A stretch of DNA of 64,000 nt. It comes from Guyparkeria sp016278265 (lineage in GTDB: Bacteria; Pseudomonadota; Gammaproteobacteria; Halothiobacillales; Halothiobacillaceae). The stretch lies in assembly GCF_044582145.1 (NCBI RefSeq), contig NZ_JBDODO010000007.1; one strand, written 5' to 3'. Positions 1 to 6,006 of the stretch are shown piece by piece (positions within the stretch are counted from its first letter, which is position 1; the number at the start of each line of letters is the position of its first letter). Both the position numbers and the translations under genes were made by a program. The notes below the pieces were generated by a model. It searched no databases and was not told where the DNA came from. It was given only the letters and a program-made list of their open reading frames with translations.

Positions 1-2
1 CA

Positions 3-125
3 GCCTACGTTGTTCTTCAAGGTATCAAACGAGTCGGCACGCCTTCGAAAACCCAGGAAACACGTATCCACCTGAAAACTGTCGCGTCGCACAAGACCGA
101 AACTGAGGATCTGCCAAATGCTTAG
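3..125 (+). CDS. 3' end of an unidentified coding sequence (partial)
   Basis: One reading frame is open from the window edge to a TAG at 123-125, giving about 40 residues of polar C-terminal sequence ending in DLPNA. Its stop codon overlaps the start of the next gene at 118 by eight bases, an arrangement typical of translationally coupled genes, which supports it being real. The other two frames close early. No family can be recognised from such a short tail. Confidence 0.4.
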   Translation, partial: AYVVLQGIKRVGTPSKTQETRIHLKTVASHKTETEDLPNA

Positions 126-411
126 CATCATATTGGATATTGCAGGAGGCTACCTTCTAGCTAGGTTTGTTAAAAACATCTGGCTTGCACTATTAGCAGC
201 CATCGTTGTCGGGATCTCATCCTCAATCGCTACAAATATGCTTATTTATGCCACAGCTTCGGATCTTTTTACCCAAGAAGAAATTGGTCTAAAGATTGCC
301 GCTGGCGTCATCATACATCCAATTATCGCAATCGTTTCTCTGTTTATATTCAGAACAAGAGGTCGGATCAAGAGAAGAAACCAAGCCTCTCCCGAAGGCG
401 GTGAAGCATGA
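118..411 (+). CDS. Small hypothetical inner-membrane protein (97 aa)
   Basis: Unrecognised protein with three likely membrane helices, at about residues 4-16, 22-45 and 60-79, followed by a basic cytoplasmic tail (RTRGRIKRRNQ). A GAGG ribosome-binding sequence lies about nine bases before the ATG. The start overlaps the end of the upstream partial gene and the stop overlaps the next ATG in an ATGA, so it sits in the middle of a coupled operon. The region is clearly AT-richer than the bulk of the window and its codon use differs accordingly, which suggests acquisition by transfer. No function can be assigned. Confidence 0.6.
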   Translation: MLSIILDIAGGYLLARFVKNIWLALLAAIVVGISSSIATNMLIYATASDLFTQEEIGLKIAAGVIIHPIIAIVSLFIFRTRGRIKRRNQASPEGGEA

Positions 412-947
412 AGTACTTTGCATTTATCTTGGTTTTCATGTTATCGCCACCATCTTATGCGGATAATGTGTTTTCAGATGATGAGTCAGAGCTATCGTTC
501 CGATATCACGACAATTGGTCTGAGCGCGAACCTCAACTACATACGACTTTGGTCCTGCTTTACGCAGATAATGGTTCGGATGCGACGTGCAATTTGTCTA
601 CTAAAGAATTTGCAGAACTAAAAAACCTTTCCGAGGCGGCATTAAATCAACTCCGAGCCACCAACCACACAAAAAGCTACTTTTCAACGCAATTGAGTGG
701 AGCCTTTGATGATTTAGAAATAAAACGTTACTGGAGGGGTGCAATTGGTCAAAAAGACGCCGGATTAGTTGAGTTATCATACAACCTATTCCTCAATGAC
801 AGCAGAGTTAGGTTTACGCAGTTTATGGGCTCAACATTCGCACGAGGCAGGCGTATCACATTAACATGCAATGCACCGGCATACGGAATTGAAACCGCAA
901 AGAAGGCCTTTGACTATATTAGAAACACAATGCTTTTCCTCTATTAA
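408..947 (+). CDS. Hypothetical secreted protein (179 aa)
   Basis: The N-terminus MKYFAFILVFMLSPPSYADN looks like a Sec signal peptide with cleavage after SYA, so the product is probably periplasmic or surface-exposed. The mature part has two cysteines about 100 residues apart (DATCNLST and LTCNAPAYG) that could form a disulfide. The ATG overlaps the preceding stop by four bases (ATGA), indicating coupling to the small membrane protein. I do not recognise the family. AT-rich composition like its neighbours suggests it belongs to the same transferred segment. Confidence 0.6.
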   Translation: MKYFAFILVFMLSPPSYADNVFSDDESELSFRYHDNWSEREPQLHTTLVLLYADNGSDATCNLSTKEFAELKNLSEAALNQLRATNHTKSYFSTQLSGAFDDLEIKRYWRGAIGQKDAGLVELSYNLFLNDSRVRFTQFMGSTFARGRRITLTCNAPAYGIETAKKAFDYIRNTMLFLY

Positions 948-1016
948 AAGTGTTGCGCTCCCTCAAGAAGTCGCATGCCATATCTGACTGAATCGCCCCC
1001 CATTCAAGGAGAACAA

Positions 1017-1397
1017 ATGGAAACGCTCTCATTGCCTTCAATTGCATTTTATTGCCTCTTCAGTGTATTTATTTTTTACCAGCAGCTACATGTCAAGAAC
1101 TTCCGTGGGGCAAGTGAGGGCTTCAGATTTTTGCTCACCATTTCCTCTTTCCTCGGCCTCCTCACCGGGTTTGCCTATCTAGGTTATTACGGCTGGTCGG
1201 TCGTATGGTGGGCGCCATTCATAATTTTCATCCTTGGCATCTTGGCCGCAATCTTAGGCGGACTCTTAGAGCGCGTTGGTGGGGGCACTTGCGTTGAGCC
1301 TGGCTGGCTTCGTCGGCTGGCCAATTTCCGCCTCTTTAATGTTTCAATACGTACCAAATTAGCGTTGAAGGCGTGCAAACCCATCGATGCATTTTAA
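1017..1397 (+). CDS. Hypothetical membrane protein, C-terminus possibly replaced (126 aa)
   Basis: I chose the ATG at 1017 because AAGGAG lies at 1006-1011, five bases upstream; an in-frame ATG at 975 has no such site. The protein has three likely membrane helices, about residues 5-20, 38-57 and 63-85, the last rich in glycine. From about residue 90 the sequence becomes basic and unlike a membrane protein. The final codons lie inside a 50-bp repeat that recurs at 2225-2274, so the natural C-terminus may have been swapped by a rearrangement at the repeat. Function unknown. Confidence 0.5.
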   Translation: METLSLPSIAFYCLFSVFIFYQQLHVKNFRGASEGFRFLLTISSFLGLLTGFAYLGYYGWSVVWWAPFIIFILGILAAILGGLLERVGGGTCVEPGWLRRLANFRLFNVSIRTKLALKACKPIDAF

Positions 1398-1748
1398 AGG
1401 ATTCTGACCCCTTATTTCAGGACCCGAGGCCGGGGTGCCATCGAGCATTGGGAAGAGGTCGTCATCCAGACGTCGACAGAAATCCTCTTCGTCGTAACCA
1501 TTCGCCTCCACCAGTGAACGCAGCATCAAGTCGAGGATGATCCCCGCCTGGGAGAGCTGGCCTGCCTTGAGGCCCTCGTGGTATCGACCGGGCTTGGGGC
1601 CGGTGTAACCGCCGATCCAGTCGCCGTAGTCCCGACGTAACGCGTCGAGGTGGTAGTACCAGTGCGGGCCCAGCCCCAGGGCATCGCCGATGAAGGCGCC
1701 CATGATCGCGCCGGCGGCCCGGTCTTGGATATCGTCGCGATTGGTCAT
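1359..1748 (-). pseudogene. Truncated ADP-ribosylglycohydrolase (DraG-like), N-terminal fragment
   Basis: About the first 108 residues match the N-terminal part of ADP-ribosyl-glycohydrolases: AAGAIMGAFIGDALG near residue 12, where the metal-binding family motif lies, then HWYYHLDALRRDYGDW. Full-length family members are about 300 residues and carry further metal-binding aspartates near the C-terminus, which are missing here. Homology stops near 1420, and the reading frame then runs into the 50-bp island repeat and ends. The gene was therefore cut off by the rearrangement. GC content is like the core chromosome, so this is probably a resident gene broken by the island. It is unlikely to encode an active enzyme. 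Confidence 0.75.
1362..1411. repeat. Island repeat, copy A (direct)
   Basis: This 50-bp segment begins GCGTTGAAGGCGTGC and ends AAAGGATTCTGACCCC. It matches 2225-2274 at 40 of 50 positions with no gaps and in the same orientation. The right-hand 16 bases also recur inverted at 4418-4433. It marks a junction between AT-rich island DNA on its left and GC-rich chromosomal DNA on its right. Confidence 0.75.
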
Positions 1749-2224
1749 GGAGCCTCCGACGGTGATTCGTTAAAGACGTCTCCGGCTATCGCTTACAAGC
1801 GTAGTCGCCACTCGAGTGGGCATCCATTACCGGGTGAGAGTCGTTTCGTACGCCGGTTGCGCGGAGTGACCATGAGCTAGCGCCGCGCCTGGCGCGCGAG
1901 GGTCGTTTCTAAACGCGCCAACGGCGCGTGCCAGCCATAAGCGGAATAAACCAAATTGTTCATGGCACCGAGTGATCAGGCTCGACTGCCCCCTTCGCCC
2001 TTGCCGAGCGGCCGGGGTGCCGCAGGGTCGGGTCGGCATGGACGCCGACCCGAGGTTCGCCGCGACACGACGTCGCGTCGAACCGACCCGTCCGCGGCAT
2101 CCCGGACGGGAGGGAAGCCCATAGGGCCAAGGCGAGGGGTGCCCTTCTCTTTGGGCACTTTCTCTTGGGCAAGCAAGAGAAAGTGCCTCGCGCGCCTGCC
2201 AATGCGGTTTGGTAATCAGCACTT
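1749..2224. other. Non-coding, GC-rich palindromic segment
   Basis: No convincing gene lies here; all six frames give short arginine/proline-rich translations typical of spurious reading frames. It contains several hairpins: ACGCGCC/GGCGCGT around 1913-1929, and a perfect 12-bp stem at 2155-2186 (GCACTTTCTCTT paired with AAGAGAAAGTGC, eight-base loop). Similar blocks with the phrase LLAQEKVPKEKG in a false frame are common as intergenic repeats in high-GC gammaproteobacteria. That comparison is from memory and needs a search. Confidence 0.5.
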
Positions 2225-2274
2225 GCGTTGAACGCGTGCGAAATCAGAGAAGCGTCTTAAAGGGTTCTGACCCC
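2225..2274. repeat. Island repeat, copy B (direct)
   Basis: Second copy of the 50-bp repeat seen at 1362-1411, beginning GCGTTGAACGCGTGC and ending AAAGGGTTCTGACCCC. The last 16 bases (2259-2274) are a perfect inverted match to 4418-4433. Together these two sites bracket the AT-rich TIR/cassette block. Confidence 0.75.
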
Positions 2275-2292
2275 CCCTTTTTCCGACCTTGG

Positions 2293-2898
2293 TTATATGG
2301 TGTTATCGCGTACTACTTCTTTTATCTGCGAAGCTAAGGCCGAGAACAAGAAAATGTGGACCAGAGAAGGAATGTGGAGAATATGCCGCACTCCCTCATC
2401 GAAATCCGATTCGACTGAAACATAACAATAACCATCGCTGTAACTGCGATTTTTGCCATCACTGTATACCCGAAGAAGATCGGTGTCCCCTCCCAGCACC
2501 ATTACAGACTGAGAGTGAATAACTCTGCCTAAAATCCACCACAAATCCCTTTGGCAAAGCAATACTTCTCGCTCATCAGGACCGTCTTTATTGATGATGA
2601 TATTCCCATTTCCTGGGTGCGGGTAAAGCTTCCTGGCTTGCGAGACACAATCCGCTCTCTCGATTAGCTTACGCAATATAAAGCAGTACTCGTGAAGCAA
2701 ATCGATAACTTCGGTAGTGATATCAAGGCGCAATGACTCGAAAGAACTCAAGTCGTCCTCAATGGCATTTCGACCATTGACGAAGCGGTTGTTATCAAAG
2801 CAAGAAAGAGCCAGAAGCCGGGTCCCTAAATCGGCAGCCTTCTCATTCCAGCGTGCAATTAGGGCGACCTGCCTTGGCACTACTTTCTCCTCATCCAT
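2293..2898 (-). CDS. Hypothetical integron-cassette protein (201 aa)
   Basis: A soluble, largely helical protein with no recognisable motif. Its visible features are an acidic N-terminal half, a central NIIINKDGPDE turn and a hydrophobic C-terminal stretch (HIPSLVHIFLFSALASQ) that could be an amphipathic or membrane helix. The ATG overlaps the core site of the attC directly upstream, as expected for the first codon of an inserted gene cassette. A GTG at codon 7 preceded by GAGGAG is an alternative start with a better ribosome-binding site. Composition is AT-rich like the TIR genes upstream. No attC could be recognised after its stop, where the 16-bp island repeat begins instead. Function unknown; its place beside a TIR system makes a defence or toxin role possible but unproven. 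Confidence 0.6.
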   Translation of the reverse strand: MDEEKVVPRQVALIARWNEKAADLGTRLLALSCFDNNRFVNGRNAIEDDLSSFESLRLDITTEVIDLLHEYCFILRKLIERADCVSQARKLYPHPGNGNIIINKDGPDEREVLLCQRDLWWILGRVIHSQSVMVLGGDTDLLRVYSDGKNRSYSDGYCYVSVESDFDEGVRHILHIPSLVHIFLFSALASQIKEVVRDNTI

Positions 2899-2975
2899 AT
2901 AACGCCCGGATCACGAGCCGATTTGGAGCTGCGAAGCAGCGGAAAATCGGTCGCTGTGCAGACGATTGTTAGCAC
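2897..2975 (-). other. Integron attC recombination site
   Basis: Read on the minus strand, the site opens with GCTAACAA and closes with GGGCGTTATA, the complementary outer TAAC/GTTA boxes of an attC. Between them lies an imperfect palindrome: CCGATTT, then GCTGC-TTC-GCAGC, then AAATCGG, the folded-hairpin form recognised by integron integrases. It sits three bases after the stop of the TIR gene and directly abuts the start of the next gene, the normal position in a cassette array. The outer core heptamers deviate slightly from consensus. No integrase gene lies in this window. Confidence 0.75.
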
Positions 2976-2977
2976 TT

Positions 2978-3355
2978 TTAAAGGCCGTTAACAAAGCCTG
3001 CGATTCCAACCCAAGTCCATGTGATCTTCCTGACACCATTTAACTCGATTGGCGCGTCATTAGCAGTAGCGTCACCAATGCAAACTCCGATAATAGGAAC
3101 CCCTTCCTCTTTTGCGCACTTTATTTCCCACCTGGCCCCATCGGCCTGTTTGAGATTCTTCGTAACAAGAACCACAACTCCATCGCAGCCCTTTATCTTT
3201 GTTCGGCAGCGCGTCTTCCACGAGTCACTCCAAGGCTCTTTAACCGACATATCCACAAGTTCATAAGGGACACGCTCAGCTCTTGCCTGACCGACAAATA
3301 GGTCTCTCATCCTTTCGTCTTCAATCGCAAAGCTTGTGAATATTCTCTTGGTCAT
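2978..3355 (-). CDS. ThsB-like TIR-domain protein (MTH538/DUF1863 type)
   Basis: The whole 125-residue protein is one TIR-like fold of the MTH538/DUF1863 class, the class that contains Thoeris ThsB. Visible hallmarks are the first strand KRIFTSFAIEDERMRDLF, then VDMSVKEPW and CRTKIKGCDGVVVLVT, and finally ARWEIKCAKEEG with Trp76-Glu77, where the catalytic glutamate of NAD-cleaving TIRs is expected. ThsB proteins sense phage and make a cyclic or linear ADP-ribose signal from NAD. The ATG follows the stop of the upstream TIR-membrane gene by one base (TGAAATG), so the two form one transcription unit, and an attC follows the stop. No SIR2 or macro-domain ThsA lies nearby; the fused membrane protein is the candidate effector. 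Family assignment is strong; the defence role is inferred. Confidence 0.8.
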   Translation of the reverse strand: MTKRIFTSFAIEDERMRDLFVGQARAERVPYELVDMSVKEPWSDSWKTRCRTKIKGCDGVVVLVTKNLKQADGARWEIKCAKEEGVPIIGVCIGDATANDAPIELNGVRKITWTWVGIAGFVNGL

Positions 3356-3356
3356 T

Positions 3357-4232
3357 TCACTCTCCTTCGGTTTTGCACATTAATGATGCCCACTCAACTT
3401 TATTCATTAGTTCAGCGGCATCAGATTGGATAAATACATATATTGACTCAACTAGTATTACCATTAGGACAAACCACCGAAACCTTCTCACTACCGTGGC
3501 TTCGGTTTCAGTGTTAGACTCATATCCGACCTGCTGCTTTAGAACATTCCACTCATGCTCGAACATATTCGTTCTAAGCTGCTTTTCTATTTGGTCAATA
3601 ACAGTAAATTTACCAGTGTTCAGCTTGCCATAAGAACGCACAAGCTTTTCCCATAAAAAAGTAACCACAAGTGCCATGACTGAAAGGGCTAGCATTCCTA
3701 TTGCACCGACCACAGAAAATTCAAAAGACTTACCAACCACAAGGGAAACAGATAATATTGTTGAAGTGACCGTAAAAAACAGGTTGTTAACACGCATTCT
3801 TTGATCGGTTACTTTTTCAGTTGACCCGACCATTATCTTGTACTGCTCAAGCAATAGCTGACGGTCCTCCTGGTACGTTTTCTCCAGATAGGCCCAGCAG
3901 CTCTCAGGTTCCCTAAAGACAGGAAATCCTTGACAGAAAAGAACGGATTCTTCGCAGGCAGACGGTAGCTTTATACCAACTATCTGTTTGTTCATGGCTT
4001 TAGCTTTGGCATACTCCCACTTCATGGGGTCGCTCTTAAAAGTATCCTCCCCTACAAAAAAGACGACAAAGTCGACCTCCTTGAACTGCTTTTCAACTCT
4101 CTCCTTCCAGTTTTCGGAATGCTCGGTCTCTCTCAAAACCGCGATGGAGTCTCGTGCAACAGAGAGCAGCTCATCCAAAACTGCGTTGGTTGCCTCTAAG
4201 TCATTTGTTCTGTTGCAAACAAAAATCTTCAA
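3357..4232 (-). CDS. TIR-like domain fused to a three-helix membrane module (candidate effector)
   Basis: Residues 1-115 form a TIR-like domain: first strand MKIFVCNRTND, then VDFVVFFVGEDTF and MKWEYAKAKAMNKQIVGI with Trp72-Glu73 at the usual catalytic position. Residues 125-290 resemble RipA-family or SLATT-type membrane proteins: LLEQYKIMVGS, then RMRVNNLFFTVTSTIL leading into helices at about 151-167 and 173-194, the conserved-looking stretch SYGKLNTGKFTVIDQIEK, and a last helix at 253-269. Such modules act as membrane-damaging effectors in several nucleotide-signalling defences. The start is a TTG, because the frame is closed upstream and no ATG or GTG precedes it; CGGAG lies ten bases before. 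It is followed by the ThsB-like gene after a one-base gap. The C-terminal assignment is from pattern memory and less certain than the TIR call. Confidence 0.7.
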   Translation of the reverse strand: MKIFVCNRTNDLEATNAVLDELLSVARDSIAVLRETEHSENWKERVEKQFKEVDFVVFFVGEDTFKSDPMKWEYAKAKAMNKQIVGIKLPSACEESVLFCQGFPVFREPESCWAYLEKTYQEDRQLLLEQYKIMVGSTEKVTDQRMRVNNLFFTVTSTILSVSLVVGKSFEFSVVGAIGMLALSVMALVVTFLWEKLVRSYGKLNTGKFTVIDQIEKQLRTNMFEHEWNVLKQQVGYESNTETEATVVRRFRWFVLMVILVESIYVFIQSDAAELMNKVEWASLMCKTEGE

Positions 4233-4417
4233 TTTGAATATGCTCCGAATGTCTCGGTATTGTGCGTGCTAACTATAAATAAACGGCCTAAGCGCTGCAT
4301 AAGTCACCGGGCCAAGTCGCTTCTACCCCAGAAGGGCTCTCACAATCAATGACTTGCAACCAGTAGCAAGAAATTCGTGTGGGCTGTTATTCGGCGACTC
4401 CGCATGATAAGAGAAAA

Positions 4418-4433
4418 GGGGTCAGAACCCTTT
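4418..4433. repeat. Island repeat, inverted 16-bp copy
   Basis: GGGGTCAGAACCCTTT is the perfect reverse complement of 2259-2274 and differs at one base from 1396-1411. The upstream half of the 50-bp repeat is not present here. Together with copy B it gives the 2.2-kb TIR/cassette block terminal inverted repeats. Confidence 0.75.
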
Positions 4434-4637
4434 CCTGTGTCGGCCATGGCGTAGCTGGGTATCCGGGGCGCCTGATCGTCCCCGTTGAACTGGTGGTATG
4501 CATCCATGCCATTCGAGGCGTTCCTTTGTGCCGGCGGGGCGGGGCTCTGGCAATCGCCCAGGCGTCCCGCCATTCGGGTGTCCAATTTGCAGGCTATCGC
4601 ATATAGGTAGCGATATATACGTTGACGGGTTGTAACT
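4434..4637. other. Intergenic stretch without a recognisable gene
   Basis: GC-rich DNA between the island boundary and the terminator of the yceI unit. The only open frames are short and unlike any protein I know; they may be decayed remnants. A low-complexity run of alternating T and A lies near 4605-4620. Confidence 0.4.
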
Positions 4638-4671
4638 AAAAACGCCCCGACAGGATCTGCCGAGGCGTTTG
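4638..4671 (-). terminator. Rho-independent terminator of the cytochrome b561-yceI unit
   Basis: Read on the minus strand, AAACGCCTCGGCA and TGTCGGGGCGTTT pair around GATCC, then TTAGTT follows. It lies 31 bases past the yceI stop. Confidence 0.75.
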
Positions 4672-4702
4672 GTGTTCGCGGCGCATTTGCCTGGGCATCG
4701 AC

Positions 4703-5293
4703 CTACTGACGCACACCCTCCACCGACAGCGTGACCTCGGCCGTGGTCGCCGCCGGCCCCAGGTCGTAGTCGATGCCGAAGTCCTTGAGCGTCAACGTAG
4801 TGGTGCCGTGGAAGCCGGCGCGATAGCCGCCCCAGGGGTCGTCGCCCTCGCCGATCTTCTCGGCCTCGATCTCGATCTCCTTGGTCACCCCGCGCATGGT
4901 CAGATCGCCGGTGATGACGAAGCCGTCGTCGGTCGACTCGATGCCGGTGCTCTTGAAGGTCGCCTCGGGGTATTCCTTCACGTGGAAGAAGTCGGCCTCG
5001 CGCAGATGCTTGTCGCGCTCGGCGTGGTTGGAATCAAGGCTGGCCATGTCGATGGTCACGTCGACGCTGGCATCCTCGATCTGGCCGTCCTCGTACTCGA
5101 AGCTGCCCTCGAAGTCGTTGAAGCGGCCGTACAGCCAGGAAAAGCCGATGTGGTTGATGCGCCACTCGATAAAGGCGTGCTGCCCCTCGGTGTCGATGAC
5201 GTACTCGGCCGCCTGGGCGGTGACGGGAAGCGCCGAGAGGGGCGCGGCGATGGCGCCGGCCAGCAGGGCGGCGGAAAGGCGTTGGGTCAACAT
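4703..5293 (-). CDS. yceI: YceI-family periplasmic lipid-binding protein
   Basis: A 196-residue protein with a Sec signal peptide (MLTQRLSAALLAGAIAAPLS..., cleavage near AQA-AEY). The rest is one YceI lipocalin-like barrel, shown by HAFIEWRINHIGFSWLYGRF near the start and SLDSNHAERDKHLREADFFHV in the middle, then FTGDLTMRGVTKEI-type and DFGIDYDLGPAATT stretches. YceI proteins bind polyprenyl or other lipophilic molecules in the periplasm. I set the start at 5293, preceded by GAGGAGATCG. The longer frame upstream is an artefact reading through the cytochrome gene. It follows a cytochrome b561 gene after 32 bases, a pairing known in many proteobacteria and consistent with isoprenoid-quinone handling. 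Confidence 0.9.
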   Translation of the reverse strand: MLTQRLSAALLAGAIAAPLSALPVTAQAAEYVIDTEGQHAFIEWRINHIGFSWLYGRFNDFEGSFEYEDGQIEDASVDVTIDMASLDSNHAERDKHLREADFFHVKEYPEATFKSTGIESTDDGFVITGDLTMRGVTKEIEIEAEKIGEGDDPWGGYRAGFHGTTTLTLKDFGIDYDLGPAATTAEVTLSVEGVRQ

Positions 5294-5325
5294 GGTCGAT
5301 CTCCTCGTGTCAGAAAAAATGGACT

Positions 5326-5880
5326 TCAGCGCCGGGTCGCGGCGGGCCGGAGCATCCGGCGCAGGGTGTCGTCCCGGTCGAACAAGTGGTGTTTGAAGGC
5401 CGCCAGCGCGTGCAACCCGGCCAGGGCGATCACGGTCCAGGCCAGCCAGCGGTGCACGTCCCCGGCAATGTCCTCCTGTTCGGGCAGGTCGCTGATGGTG
5501 GCGGGCACCGAGAACAACCCGAACACGTCGATCGCGCTGCCGTCGGCGGTGGAGATCAGGTAGCCGGCAATCATCAGGGCGAACAGCAGCAGGTAGAACA
5601 GGGCATGGACCAGGCCTGCCAGCCGCCGCTCCCATGGTCGGCCGATGGGACGAGGCGAGGGGTTGAGCCACCGCCAGAGCAGGCGCGCGGTGAGCACCAG
5701 GAACAGCAGCACGCCGGTCGCCTTGTGGATGGCCGGGGCCTGGCGATACCAGGGGTCGTAATAGGTCAGCTCCACCATCCACCAGCCCAGCGCGAACATG
5801 CCGATCACGACAACCGCCACCAGCCAGTGAAGGCCGATGGCCACGAGGCCGTACCCCGATCGCGTGTTGCGCCACTGCAT
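5326..5880 (-). CDS. Cytochrome b561
   Basis: A 184-residue, four-helix inner-membrane haem protein of the bacterial cytochrome b561 family. Haem-ligand histidines are visible in AIGLHWLVAV (first helix), APAIHKATGV (second), LVHALFYLLL (third) and AGDVHRWLAW (fourth). It probably passes electrons between the quinone pool and a periplasmic acceptor. The start at 5880 follows GGGGGAGG at a good distance; an ATG at 5910 lacks one. It is the first gene of the unit with yceI and is divergently transcribed from a LysR-type regulator, which is the obvious candidate for its control. Confidence 0.88.
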   Translation of the reverse strand: MQWRNTRSGYGLVAIGLHWLVAVVVIGMFALGWWMVELTYYDPWYRQAPAIHKATGVLLFLVLTARLLWRWLNPSPRPIGRPWERRLAGLVHALFYLLLFALMIAGYLISTADGSAIDVFGLFSVPATISDLPEQEDIAGDVHRWLAWTVIALAGLHALAAFKHHLFDRDDTLRRMLRPAATRR

Positions 5881-6006
5881 CGATGCCCTCCCCCTCACGT
5901 CGCCGGCCATTCCACGGCAGCCTCCGATTGCAGAGGGAGCATGGTCGTTGCGAGACGGTTTTTAAATCACTAATCTTGAAAACACTGTTGCCGAAAAGAG
6001 AACAAC

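Noticed and set aside
1827..2231. Several short arginine/proline-rich frames on both strands.
   Set aside because: They overlap one another in a palindromic GC-rich block, lack ribosome-binding sites and have low-complexity translations.
4233..4417. A second attC site upstream of the TIR-membrane gene (GTTAGCAC and ATAACAG words are present).
   Set aside because: The outer boxes do not match the attC pattern and no convincing hairpin joins them; the spacing of about 130 bases and poor pairing do not support it.
4346..4606. Short frames on both strands beyond the island repeat.
   Set aside because: They cross the 16-bp repeat, have no recognisable motif and no good start; treated as non-coding.
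4703..5875. A 390-residue frame that would fuse cytochrome b561 DNA to YceI.
   Set aside because: The upstream half reads the cytochrome gene out of frame; the signal peptide at 5293 with its ribosome-binding site marks the true start.
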